DNA from: Pseudomonas oryzae | GTDB lineage: Bacteria > Pseudomonadota > Gammaproteobacteria > Pseudomonadales > Pseudomonadaceae | Assembly (NCBI RefSeq): GCF_900104805.1 | Contig: NZ_LT629751.1 | Span: forward strand, 1,469,001 to 1,533,000 | Direction of reading: 5' to 3' | Length of the DNA: 64,000 nt | In this document: piece after piece, positions 1 through 8,139 of the stretch | How positions within the stretch are numbered: position 1 is the stretch's first letter | Layout: each line of letters starts with the position of its first letter | Program-made: the position numbers and the translations under genes | The notes under the pieces: generated by a model | The model's input: the letters and a program-made list of their open reading frames with translations, nothing else | The model's database searches: none | Told to the model about the DNA's origin: nothing

Positions 1-363
1 CGAAGTGTTGGTGGCCAGGATGCAATCCGCGGAGACCACGGCCTCCAGCTCGCCGAGCAACGCCTGCTTGGCATCCAGGCGCTCGACGATGGCCTCGACC
101 ACCAGTTGTGTATCAGCCAGTTCTTGCAAGGTGCCGGCCACCTGCAGGCGCCCCAGAGTGGCCTCGACATCGGCGCCGCTGAGCTTGCCCTTGTCTGCCA
201 GCTTGCCGAGGGTGCGCGCCAGGTTGTCACGGGCGACCTGCGCTGCGCCTTCGCGGGCATCGAAGAGTTTCACCTGGATGCCGGCCTGCGCGGCGATCTG
301 GGCGATACCGCTGCCCATCACACCGGTACCAACGATGGCCATGCGATCGATAATACGAGTCAT
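1..363 (-). CDS. 3-hydroxyacyl-CoA dehydrogenase, N-terminal part (cut by window edge)
   Basis: The gene runs off the left edge, so only about 121 N-terminal residues are visible. They open with an NAD-binding Rossmann start (MTRIIDRMAIVGTGVMGSGI; GxGxxG near residue 13) and continue as the NAD domain of the PaaH/FadB-type L-3-hydroxyacyl-CoA dehydrogenases, which oxidise 3-hydroxyacyl-CoA to 3-oxoacyl-CoA in beta-oxidation. The start lies 3 bases after the stop of the enoyl-CoA hydratase gene, so the two are co-transcribed and catalyse consecutive steps. Substrate (phenylacetate type, dicarboxylate type or other) cannot be read from this part. Confidence 0.85.
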   Translation of the reverse strand, partial: MTRIIDRMAIVGTGVMGSGIAQIAAQAGIQVKLFDAREGAAQVARDNLARTLGKLADKGKLSGADVEATLGRLQVAGTLQELADTQLVVEAIVERLDAKQALLGELEAVVSADCILATNTS

Positions 364-366
364 GTC

Positions 367-1152
367 TCACTCCCCCTGGAAGTTGGCTTTGCGCTTTTCG
401 AGGAAGGCTGCGGCACCCTCCTTCTGGTCACGGGAGTCGAACAGCAACTGGAAGGCTTTGCGCTCCAACGCCAGAGCACTGTCCAGCGGCAGATCAGCAC
501 CGGCCAACATCACCTCCTTGATCTGCGCCACCGCCAGCGGCGGTAGCGCGGCGATCTCCGCGGCCAACTCCAGGGCGCGCGGCAGGGCGTGCTCGTCGCT
601 CACCACTTCGCTGACCATGCCCATGGCCAGGGCTTCCGGCGCCTTGACCAGGCAGCCAGTCAGGGCGATACGCATGGCCTGGAACTTGCCCACCGCGCGG
701 ATCAGGCGCTGGGTGCCGCCAGCGCCGGGCATCAGACCCAGCTTGACCTCTGGCTGGCCGAGGCGGGCCGACTCGCCGGCGACGATGATGTCGCAATGCA
801 TGGCCAGCTCGCAGCCGCCGCCCAGGGCGAAGCCGTTCACCGCTGCGATCACCGGTTTCGGGCAGCGGCTGATGGCCTCCCACAGGTACTCGGTGTGCCG
901 GCGGTACATTTCGATGGGGCTGGCCTGGGCGAACTCGCGGACATCAGCGCCAGCTACGAAGCACTTTTCGCCACCGGTAAGGACGATCGCCCGTACCTGC
1001 GGCTCGATGGCCAAGGCCCGGAAATGCTCGGCCAGTTGCTGACGCACATGGCTGTTGAGGGCGTTCATCGCCTCGGGGCGACTGATCCGTACAACGGCCA
1101 CACCGTTTTCCTGGAGAGTCGCCACCACCTGTTTGGCTTGCTCTGAGTTCAT
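367..1152 (-). CDS. Enoyl-CoA hydratase/isomerase family protein
   Basis: A 261-residue crotonase-fold protein, normal length for the family. It carries the oxyanion-hole segment (NGFALGGGCELA, about 106-117) and the two catalytic glutamates expected for hydratases, Glu115 in GGGCEL and Glu135 in GQPEVKLG, followed by MPGAGGTQRL. It hydrates 2-enoyl-CoA to 3-hydroxyacyl-CoA. I use the ATG at 1152 (MNSEQAKQ); the frame is open upstream to 1290 but that part crosses the putative operator and does not resemble the family. It is transcribed away from the IclR gene and directly upstream of the hydroxyacyl-CoA dehydrogenase. Confidence 0.88.
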   Translation of the reverse strand: MNSEQAKQVVATLQENGVAVVRISRPEAMNALNSHVRQQLAEHFRALAIEPQVRAIVLTGGEKCFVAGADVREFAQASPIEMYRRHTEYLWEAISRCPKPVIAAVNGFALGGGCELAMHCDIIVAGESARLGQPEVKLGLMPGAGGTQRLIRAVGKFQAMRIALTGCLVKAPEALAMGMVSEVVSDEHALPRALELAAEIAALPPLAVAQIKEVMLAGADLPLDSALALERKAFQLLFDSRDQKEGAAAFLEKRKANFQGE

Positions 1153-1174
1153 GACGTCTAAAACCTCGCCTTTG

Positions 1175-1199
1175 TTTCGCTGTGCGAAATCGCATTTCG
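1175..1199. promoter_or_regulatory. Palindromic operator, probable IclR-type binding site
   Basis: Two overlapping perfect palindromes: TTTCGC-TGT-GCGAAA (1175-1189) and CGAAAT-CGC-ATTTCG (1185-1199). The site sits just upstream of the enoyl-CoA hydratase start. A closely matching 15-mer occurs again at 1336-1350, before the IclR gene, so the regulator in between is the likely ligand (inference). Confidence 0.6.
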
Positions 1200-1335
1200 A
1201 ATATAGGCAAATCATAGTGACAGGTTGGCGTCTGTGTAAACGCCCATTGATCAAAAACCTCTTAAAACCCAGTAAAATCGGGCCATTCAAATCGGAATGT
1301 TCTCCGGTTGCCCTTTGTACAGATATCCACTACAA

Positions 1336-1350
1336 TTTCGCTGTACGAAA
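1336..1350. promoter_or_regulatory. Second palindromic operator upstream of the IclR gene
   Basis: TTTCGCTGTACGAAA differs in one base from the 15-mer at 1175-1189. It lies about 45 bases before the start of the IclR-family gene, a position fitting autoregulation. Confidence 0.55.
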
Positions 1351-1393
1351 CTGAATTTTATTTTCTTGATTTTTTGGAGCCGAGGGTTCTACC

Positions 1394-2260
1394 ATGCGCC
1401 ACAACAGGACGGATTCGCAGGCATCCGCATCGACTGATCACGAGACTGAACTGGAGCTGCTTGAGAAGGGGCTTCTCGATCCGGTGTCAGCCCTGAGTGA
1501 AGAGGAAAATAGCGGCCAGTTCGTTACCGCGCTGGCGCGGGGGCTGGAGTTGCTGCGTTGCTTCAGCCCGCGTGAAAACGTGCTCGGCAATCAGGACCTG
1601 GCCAGAAAGACCGGCCTGCCTAAGCCGACGGTGACAAGGCTTACCAACACCTTGATGCGGCTGGGCTGCCTGAAGCGCGAAATTCATTCGGGTAAGTACC
1701 AGCTGGATGTGGGAGTGCTGGGCTTCGGCTATTCGATGCTCTCGAATTTGTCGATTCGCTCCGTAGCACACCCACTGATGGAGGAACTGGCGAATCACGC
1801 TCAGGCTGCGGTTGCCATGGCTGCCCGTGATCGACTGCAGATGGTTTATCTGGATGTGGTGCAAGGCGAGGGGAACATGACCATGCGCCGACAGATCGGC
1901 AGCTACCTGCCGCTGGCTCAGAGCTCGGTGGGCCGGGCGTGCCTGGCGGCGATGCCAGAGAGCGAACGGGAGTTTCTGATCGATCACATCCGCCAGCGTG
2001 ATCTGGAGCAATGGCCGTCCATCCGCAAGGGGCTGGACCGCGCCTTCAGGGACTACGCCGACTACGGCTACTGCCTGTCTATCGGCGAATGGCATCGCGA
2101 CGTCAATTCCGTCGCCGTGCCCTTGCTACATCCGCAGTACGGGCTGCTGGCCTTCAACTGCGGAGGACCGAGCTTCCAACTGACACGGGATAGGCTCGAG
2201 GACGACATCGGGCCCCGCCTGATCAACATGGTTAACAACATTGGCGCTGCCGCTCGCTGA
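1394..2260 (+). CDS. IclR-family transcriptional regulator
   Basis: 288 residues. A winged helix-turn-helix lies at about 45-105 (recognition region NQDLARKTGLPKPTVTRL near 66-83), followed by an IclR effector domain with the typical RQIGSYLPLAQSSVGRA segment. The roughly 40 residues before the DNA-binding domain are longer than usual. Members of this family control aromatic and dicarboxylate catabolism, binding small acids. It is placed between the divergent enoyl-CoA hydratase gene and the downstream acyl-CoA dehydrogenase and permease, so it probably controls both arms; the palindromes at 1175-1199 and 1336-1350 support this. Confidence 0.88.
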   Translation: MRHNRTDSQASASTDHETELELLEKGLLDPVSALSEEENSGQFVTALARGLELLRCFSPRENVLGNQDLARKTGLPKPTVTRLTNTLMRLGCLKREIHSGKYQLDVGVLGFGYSMLSNLSIRSVAHPLMEELANHAQAAVAMAARDRLQMVYLDVVQGEGNMTMRRQIGSYLPLAQSSVGRACLAAMPESEREFLIDHIRQRDLEQWPSIRKGLDRAFRDYADYGYCLSIGEWHRDVNSVAVPLLHPQYGLLAFNCGGPSFQLTRDRLEDDIGPRLINMVNNIGAAAR

Positions 2261-2287
2261 TCCTCGGGTGACAGTGCCTCACCAGCC

Positions 2288-2305
2288 GGGCCCACGTGTG
2301 GGCCC
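2288..2305 (+). terminator. GC-rich hairpin between the IclR gene and the acyl-CoA dehydrogenase
   Basis: GGGCCCAC-GT-GTGGGCCC forms an 8-bp perfect stem with a 2-base loop. No run of T follows, so it could be an attenuator or processing signal rather than a full terminator. The ribosome site GGAGAG of the next gene starts a few bases later. Confidence 0.4.
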
Positions 2306-2318
2306 TTGAGGAGAGCAC

Positions 2319-3473
2319 ATGATCCGTGACCCAGAAACCCTGCAGCTTCTGTTGGATTCGATCCACCAGTTCGTCGACGAAGCGTTGATCCCTCGCGAAA
2401 ACGAAGTTGCAGAGACCGACGCCATCCCGCAGGACATCATCGAGCAGATGCGTGAGATGGGCCTGTTCGGTCTGACCATCCCGGAAGAGTTCGGCGGCCT
2501 GGGCGTCACCATGGAAGAAGAGGTGAACATCGCCTTCGAACTCGGCCGCACCTCCCCCGCATTCCGCTCCTACATCGGCACCAACAATGGCATCGGCTCC
2601 ATCGGCATCCTGCTCGACGGCACCCCTGAGCAGAAGGACCGCTACCTGCCGAAGCTGGCGGCCGGCGAGTGCCTCAGCTCCTTCTGCCTGACCGAGCCGG
2701 ACTCGGGTTCCGACGCCGCCTCACTGAAGACCACCGCAGTGCGCGACGGCGACTTCTACGTCATCAACGGCACTAAGCGCTTCATCACCAACGCTCCGCA
2801 CGCAGGCATTTTCACTGTGATGGCCCGCACCAACCCGGAGATCAAAGGCGCTGGTGGCATTAGCTCGTTCATCGTCGAAGCCGGCACGCTGGGTGTCACC
2901 ATCGGCAAGCGCGACCACAAGATGGGCCAGAAGGGTGCCCACACCGCCGACGTGATCTTCGAGAACGTGCGCGTTCCGGCCGCCAACCTGATTGGCGGCA
3001 AGGAAGGGGTGGGATTCAAGACCGCCATGAAGGTGCTGGACAAGGGCCGCCTGCACATCGCCGCGCTGTCGGTCGGCGCCGCCGAACGCATGCTCGCAGA
3101 CACGCTGCAGTACGCCATCGAGCGCAAGCAGTTCGGCCAGCCCATCGCCGAGTTCCAGCTGATCCAAGGCATGCTGGCCGACAGTAAGGCTGAGATATAC
3201 GCCGCCCGCTGCATGGTGCTGGACGCTGCACGCAAGCGCGACGAGGGCCTGAACGTCAGCACCGAAGCCTCCTGCGCCAAGATGTTCGCCACCGAGATGT
3301 GCGGCCGCGTAGCCGATCGTGGAGTGCAGATTCATGGCGGCGCAGGCTACATCAGCGAATACGCCATTGAGCGCTTCTACCGAGACGTGCGCCTGTTCCG
3401 CCTGTACGAGGGTACGACCCAGATCCAGCAGGTGATCATCGCCCGCAACATGATCCGCGAAGCTCAGCGCTAG
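2319..3473 (+). CDS. Acyl-CoA dehydrogenase
   Basis: 384 residues, the standard length for FAD-dependent acyl-CoA dehydrogenases that introduce the 2,3 double bond and pass electrons to ETF. The FAD-binding CLTEPDSGSD segment, the RKQFGQPIAEFQ helix and the C-terminal YEGTTQIQ motif with catalytic Glu364 are all present. A good GGAGAG site precedes the ATG. Together with the hydratase and hydroxyacyl-CoA dehydrogenase at the window edge it makes most of a beta-oxidation cycle. In Acinetobacter an analogous set with IclR-type regulators and a permease (dca genes) degrades dicarboxylates such as adipate; whether this set does so is an inference from the neighbouring cyclic-ketone genes. Confidence 0.92.
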   Translation: MIRDPETLQLLLDSIHQFVDEALIPRENEVAETDAIPQDIIEQMREMGLFGLTIPEEFGGLGVTMEEEVNIAFELGRTSPAFRSYIGTNNGIGSIGILLDGTPEQKDRYLPKLAAGECLSSFCLTEPDSGSDAASLKTTAVRDGDFYVINGTKRFITNAPHAGIFTVMARTNPEIKGAGGISSFIVEAGTLGVTIGKRDHKMGQKGAHTADVIFENVRVPAANLIGGKEGVGFKTAMKVLDKGRLHIAALSVGAAERMLADTLQYAIERKQFGQPIAEFQLIQGMLADSKAEIYAARCMVLDAARKRDEGLNVSTEASCAKMFATEMCGRVADRGVQIHGGAGYISEYAIERFYRDVRLFRLYEGTTQIQQVIIARNMIREAQR

Positions 3474-3607
3474 CCCTACCCGGGCGTCCGTGCCTTCGGC
3501 AATCGCTCGGTGGAATGGACGTATCGGGCGCGCGTCCGGGGGGGGCCACCAACGGGGGGGAATCACCTTCCCCGTTTCGCTAGAACAACAAAAAGGTTTC
3601 GTTCGTT

Positions 3608-4884
3608 ATGAGCACCACAACTACCATTCAAACAGGCGTGGCAATACCCAAAAGCAACATCTGGGTCATTGTCTTCGTCTTCTGCTTCCTCGGGCTGCTG
3701 ATCGATGGCGCCGACCTGATGTTGTTGTCCTACTCCTCACTAGCCTGAAGGCCGAGTTCGGCCTGACCAACGTCGAGGCGGGCGCGCTGGGTAGCTTCAC
3801 CCTCGCCGGTATGGCCATCGGCGGCATCTACGGTGGCTGGGCATGCGACCGCTTCGGCCGCGTGAAGACCGTGGTCTGGACCATCGCCCTGTTCTCCCTC
3901 GGCACCGCCGCGCTGGGCATGACCCAGAGCTACTGGCAGTTCGCCTTCTTCCGTTTCGTCTCCTCCCTGGGCCTGGGCGCGCTGTATGTTGCCTGCAACA
4001 CCCTGATGGCCGAGTACGTACCGACCAGGTACCGCACCACCGTGTTGGGCACCCTGCAGGCCGGCTGGTCCGTGGGCTACATCGTAGCCACCCTGCTCGC
4101 CGGCTGGCTGCTGCCGACTTACGGCTGGCGCTACCTGTTCTACGTCGCCATCATCCCGGTCGTTCTGGCCATCTCGATGCAGCGTCTGGTGCCGGAGCCG
4201 GAAGCCTGGGTCAAGGCCAAGGCCGAGCGCGCCAATAAGCTGGTTGAAGACGTGAAGGAAAACGCCATGCAGAAGGGCGAAAGCGCCTACAAGATGATCT
4301 TTGGCGACCCGTCGGCCCGCCGTATGTTCATCCTCTGGTGCTTGACCGCGGGTTTCCTGCAGTTCGGTTACTACGGCGTGAACAACTGGCTGCCGGCGTA
4401 CCTGCAGACCGAAATGAACATGAACTTCAAGTCCATGACCGCCTACCTGGTGGGTACCTACACCGCGATGATCCTCGGCAAGATCCTCGCCGGCCTGGCC
4501 GCCGACCGCTTCGGTCGCCGCGCTGTGTACGCCTTCGGTGCCATCGGTACCGCGGTGTTCCTGCCGATCATCGTGCTGTACCACAGCCCCGAGCACATCC
4601 TGTGGATGCTGGTGGTCTTCGGCTTCCTGTACGGCATCCCCTACGGTGTGAACGCCACCTACATGACCGAGAGCTTCCAGGCCAAGTACCGCGGCACCGC
4701 CGTCGGTGGCGCCTACAACATCGGTCGTATCGGTGCGGCCATCGCCCCGGCCACCATCGGCTTCCTGGCCACAGAGGGCTCCATCGGCCTCGGCTTCCTG
4801 GTCATGGGCGCGGCCTACTTCATCTGCGGCGTGATTCCTGCCCTGTTGATCCGTGACAAGCAGTTCGACCCGCAGAAGCAGTAA
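3608..4884 (+). pseudogene. Major-facilitator permease, frameshifted near the N-terminus
   Basis: The natural start is ATG 3608 (MSTTTTIQTG), giving the first membrane segment (IWVIVFVFCFLGLLIDGADL) and then a stop at 3746-3748. The rest of the permease continues in another frame from about 3736: adding one base near 3734-3736 restores SYS-LTSLKAEFGLTN, exactly the expected family sequence. The remaining region has the sugar/aromatic-acid transporter features (GGIYGGWACDRFGR between helices 2 and 3, LAADRFGRR in the second half) and about 11 membrane segments. It probably imported the acid degraded by the neighbouring beta-oxidation genes. The defect is either a true mutation or a one-base sequencing error; the rest is undamaged, so it is recent in either case. 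Confidence 0.8.
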
Positions 4885-4930
4885 GCGACACGGGGCGTTC
4901 TCCCCGCGAGGGCGGCCCCTGCCGCACGAA

Positions 4931-4967
4931 AACACCCCGTCGGGCGCAAGGCCCGCGGGGTGTTTTT
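4931..4967 (+). terminator. Rho-independent terminator after the permease
   Basis: AACACCCCG...CGGGGTGTT with an inner CGGGC/GCCCG extension and a GCAAG loop, followed by TTTT. It closes the acyl-CoA dehydrogenase-permease operon. Confidence 0.88.
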
Positions 4968-5045
4968 GAGCGGAGCCAGCCCGGTAGGGCTTTGGAGAGC
5001 GCTGCGTTCGTATCAATTGCGCAGCAGGCACCACCGCAGGACTCA

Positions 5046-5381
5046 CTATAAAAGACGGATTTCGGCGCCGGCGCCGACCTGCTGCCAAGGCAGTCCGACC
5101 ACCAGTGCCTGAAGTTGCTCGGCATTCAGCTCCAGTTGTACACCCGGCCAGTTGCCGGGTCACACAAAGCGTCCCTGGTTCAGCCGGCGCGAGGCCAGCC
5201 AGACACCGAAGCCATCATGCACCAGCACTTTCATGCGGTTGGCTCGCTTGTTGGCGAACAGATACGCGCAGTGCGACTGCGCTGCGCCGAAGACCGCCAC
5301 CACCCTGGCCAGCGCCGTTTTCGTTCCGGCACGCATGTCCATAGGCTCGCTGGCCAGCCAGATGCGTTCAATGCGGATCAT
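5046..5381 (-). pseudogene. IS66 Orf2 (TnpB-like), interrupted by a stop codon
   Basis: Reads MIRIERIWLASEPMDMRAGT at the N-terminus, then the conserved HCAYLFANKRANRMKVLVHDG block typical of IS66 Orf2. After GRFV a TGA replaces the usual tryptophan codon; the same frame continues with PGVQLELNAEQLQALVVGLP to a natural end at TAG 5046-5048. One nonsense mutation is therefore enough to explain the break. Confidence 0.78.
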
Positions 5382-5706
5382 TGCAGGAGCTCACGCATGA
5401 ACCGGGCGCAGTCATCGGCATCTGCCGCCGGCAGTACAAGGCCAGGGTCGTGCGACGATGGGGAATCTCGATGCGAATCTCTGCCTCCCTGGAAACCACT
5501 GATCGAGCGGGCGACTCCAGCGTCACCGGGGGAAATGCGGGCAGTGTTTCGGTCGACGGTTGGCAGGCCGCCAGCCTTCGCCATTGATGAACCACATTGG
5601 TGTTGATGCCGTGGCTCAGGGACACGCTGGCAATCTTGTTGCCGGGCAGGCTGCACTCCTGCACGACTTGCGCCTTGAAGGCCTTGGAATAAGAACGATG
5701 CTGCAT
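5378..5706 (-). pseudogene. IS66 Orf1 (TnpA-like), frameshifted
   Basis: The N-terminus (MQHRSYSKAFKAQVVQEC, then a helix-turn-helix ending NTNVVHQWRR) is that of IS66 Orf1. The middle passes AEIRIEIPH, after which the expected C-terminus (DADDCARFMRELLQ) is found in a different frame ending at 5378. A small insertion or deletion near 5460 separates the parts. Confidence 0.72.
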
Positions 5707-5730
5707 GATTTCCCGCGTGGAAGCCTTGAG

Positions 5731-5761
5731 ATGGTGTCCACGATAAATAGGTGGACACCAT
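5731..5761. repeat. Perfect inverted repeat at the IS66 remnant edge
   Basis: ATGGTGTCCAC (5731-5741) and GTGGACACCAT (5751-5761) form an 11-bp perfect palindrome with a 9-base spacer, just upstream of the orf1 start. It may be a promoter or regulatory hairpin of the IS, or part of its end. Confidence 0.6.
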
Positions 5762-5969
5762 CTCTTAACTTTGCGGGTTCAATCCAGATGGGATGCCCGG
5801 ACGGTTACGGTAGTTCCGCACATACGCATTGTGCGGGGGTGGCAGGTAACTGCCATTCCTATCGCGACCGTACATGACACCATTCGAGGGCTTCACTCGC
5901 TGAGCGAAGCCGTTGCAGCACCTGGGAGAAGGGTTACCTGTTGTCTCCCGGGCGCTGCAGGCGCTCGAA

Positions 5970-7832
5970 TCAGCCGTATGAGCCCTTTCCTGGCATCTTG
6001 ATGCCATGCTGATTGACTCGACGGTAGAGTGTTGCGCGTGAGATACCCAGGTCTTGCGCGGCCAGTACCGGCTTCCAGCGATTGCGAACCAGAGCGTCGA
6101 TCAGGATCTGTCGCTCTGGGCTTCCGCTGGTGGCCTCCGGGGCGAGCGAGGGGGCCGACACGTCCATGGACGTAGGCAAATCGCTGACGCTGATCATGGG
6201 CCCGCTGCTGATGGCGCAGGCATACCGCAGAACGTGGTGAAGCTGGCGAACATTGCCCGGCCACGCATAGTTGAGAAGCATCTCCAGTGCTGCCTCGCTT
6301 AATCCGTAGTGTATTCCCGTGCGCTCAGCCTCTTCCTTGAGCAATTTGGTGATCAAAGTAAGCTTGTCACTGCGTTCGCGAAGGGGGGGCAGGTCGAATC
6401 GTGCTCCATTCAGGCGGAAATAGAGGTCTTCGCGGAAGGTGCCAGCTGCTACCAGAGTGGCCAGATCGCGGTGGGTTGCACAGACGACTTGAATGTCAAC
6501 GGATTCCCTGCGAGCAGAGCCAAGGGGGGCAACCTCGCCTTCGCTTAGCACTCTCAGCAGCCGGGTCTGCAGCGAAAGGGGCATGTCCCCTATCTCATCC
6601 AGGAACAGCGTGCCGCCGTCAGCCTGTTGCAGCAGGCCTCGCATGCCTTTGTTGGATGCGCCAGTGAAGGCACCTGCGTTATAGCCAAAGAGCTCGCTTT
6701 CGATCAGCCCCTCGGGAATCGCGGCACAGTTGATCGCCACGAAGGGTTTGTTCCGTCGCAGGCTGGCATCGTGCAACTGGCGAGCGAAGTAGTCCTTGCC
6801 GACACCTGTTTCCCCGTGGAGTAGCACCGGCAAGCCACGATCCTTCACTCGAACCGCCAGATGCAGCGCCTGCGCCATTCGGGGGTCGATATCTTGTCGG
6901 CCGGGTACACTGACGGTCGTCAACCGGCGTGGCCCTTTCAGGCGTACATGCAGGTCGAGGAGCGGGAGGTGGTGCAGGCTGTCATCGCTGGCGGAGGGAA
7001 GGCGAACCGCGGTGAACGCTTCGCTGATTGTTCGCGGAAGAGTTCCGTGCTGCCGCTGGAGCAAGCGTTTGGCCGACGGATTCAATGCTTTTATGACTCC
7101 GTCACTGTCCCAGGCAAGCAAGAACTCGGGCTGGCTATCGACGTAACCCGGTAGAGCGTGTCCTCGCAACACCCAGAGATCCTGAGTGCTGTACATGAAG
7201 AACGCATTCTCTATCTCCTTCGCGCTCTGCAACACCATTTCATGAATCAGGTGTTGGCTGCGCCTATCATCCGGTGCCCCCATGGCCGAGGCGTCGATGA
7301 CCGCGATCAGCTCGCCTGAGGGAGAGAAAATGGGCGCGGCTGAGCAGGTGATGCCAATGAAGGCGGCCCGAAAGTGTTCATTTTTGTGCACAGTCACCGG
7401 CTGCTGGTTGATCAATACCGAGCAAACCCCTGTCGTGCCTTCTTCGCTTTCTGACCAGCACGTGCCGAGATCCATACCGGAGCGGCGGTATTCACCTCGG
7501 ATGCATGTCTCTACGCGCATGTCGATGGTGCATCCTTGAGTATCCGTCAGCATGACGCAGTAGTCGGAACCGCTGACGCGACCGTGTAATCTGGACACTC
7601 CATCTCCCGCGATACGTAGGAATTCCTCCACGCGTTGACGATGCTCTTGCAGTTGATAGGCCTCAACAATTCGAGGCCCCTGAAGTGAGCCTGGGTCAAG
7701 GTGGTAGTCCCGCAGTGATCGCTGCCAGGAGTCGACGATTATGCCTGGTACGGGCAGCGTTGGAGCCCTGTCGGCAGTACGCAACACACGGCTCACGTGG
7801 TCTACATGAGCCCTTGAATAGCTAGAGGGCAT
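5970..7832 (-). CDS. Sigma-54-dependent transcriptional activator, AcoR type
   Basis: 620 residues. An N-terminal GAF-like sensor (about 60-220) with the AcoR-type DLGTCWSESEEGTTGV segment is followed by an AAA+ domain: Walker A GETGVGKD (340-347), sigma-54 contact loop GAFTGA (387-392), Walker B LFLDEIGD (409-416). A Fis-type helix-turn-helix closes the protein (AAQDLGISRATLYRRV). A GGAGG ribosome site precedes ATG 7832. It is divergent from a sigma-54 promoter at 8062-8078 with palindromic candidate binding sites in between, so it very probably activates the cyclic-ketone operon in response to substrate or an intermediate. AcoR in other bacteria senses acetoin; the effector here is unknown. 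Confidence 0.9.
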   Translation of the reverse strand: MPSSYSRAHVDHVSRVLRTADRAPTLPVPGIIVDSWQRSLRDYHLDPGSLQGPRIVEAYQLQEHRQRVEEFLRIAGDGVSRLHGRVSGSDYCVMLTDTQGCTIDMRVETCIRGEYRRSGMDLGTCWSESEEGTTGVCSVLINQQPVTVHKNEHFRAAFIGITCSAAPIFSPSGELIAVIDASAMGAPDDRRSQHLIHEMVLQSAKEIENAFFMYSTQDLWVLRGHALPGYVDSQPEFLLAWDSDGVIKALNPSAKRLLQRQHGTLPRTISEAFTAVRLPSASDDSLHHLPLLDLHVRLKGPRRLTTVSVPGRQDIDPRMAQALHLAVRVKDRGLPVLLHGETGVGKDYFARQLHDASLRRNKPFVAINCAAIPEGLIESELFGYNAGAFTGASNKGMRGLLQQADGGTLFLDEIGDMPLSLQTRLLRVLSEGEVAPLGSARRESVDIQVVCATHRDLATLVAAGTFREDLYFRLNGARFDLPPLRERSDKLTLITKLLKEEAERTGIHYGLSEAALEMLLNYAWPGNVRQLHHVLRYACAISSGPMISVSDLPTSMDVSAPSLAPEATSGSPERQILIDALVRNRWKPVLAAQDLGISRATLYRRVNQHGIKMPGKGSYG

Positions 7833-7924
7833 AGAGGCCTCCGCAGGTCGATTCTAATTTTTGTATTTCTCATTAGACGCTGGTTGCCGTGGCGGGTCTA
7901 GGGTTATCCATCGGAACGACAGCA

Positions 7925-7987
7925 CTGAGACATAACATCTCAGGATTCGCAGGCTGGTGAAGTAGGCGAGAACCATAATGTCTTATG
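7925..7987. promoter_or_regulatory. Upstream activator sites for the AcoR-type regulator
   Basis: CTGAGACATAACATCTCAG (7925-7943) is an interrupted palindrome; CATAA-TGTC-TTATG (7974-7987) is a second. They lie about 120 and 75 bases before the -24 element, the usual distance for sigma-54 enhancers. Both motifs recur, partly mutated, before the duplicate promoter at 15739, which supports a function. The 307-base gap 7833-8139 holds these sites and the promoter and no other gene. Confidence 0.6.
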
Positions 7988-8061
7988 GGTGTGCTTGATG
8001 CTGACTGGGCATCTATTGAAAAAATTCTTGAATATCAAGTACTTGAATAATTTTTTTGGTC

Positions 8062-8078
8062 TTGGCATTCGGCTTGCA
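8062..8078 (+). promoter_or_regulatory. Sigma-54 (-24/-12) promoter of the cyclic-ketone operon
   Basis: TTGGCATTCGGCTTGCA has GG and GC separated by exactly 10 bases, matching the TGGCAC-N5-TTGCA consensus. It lies about 60 bases upstream of the first gene, with a sigma-54 activator gene divergent. Confidence 0.88.
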
Positions 8079-8139
8079 TTTGTCGGAGCAGCGTCCCGTT
8101 TGTGGTGAACGCATCTCAAACAACAAGAAGAGACATGAC

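Larger units (their letters stand above)
5046..5761 (-). mobile_element. Remnant of an IS66-family insertion sequence
   Basis: Two decayed reading frames in IS66 order (orf1/tnpA then orf2/tnpB) on the - strand. The large tnpC transposase gene is absent, so the element cannot move. The outer edge near 5731-5761 carries a perfect inverted repeat; no second terminal repeat is visible on the left. Confidence 0.75.

Noticed and set aside
3730..5163. Long - strand open frame across the permease and terminator
   Set aside because: Antisense shadow; it runs through an intrinsic terminator and has low-complexity, biased composition.
5765..6007. Short - strand frame ending YVRNYRNRPGIPSGLNPQS
   Set aside because: The tail looks coding-like, but the start overlaps the AcoR-type gene end and I cannot place it in a family. 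It may be debris of a lost gene; not supported enough to call.
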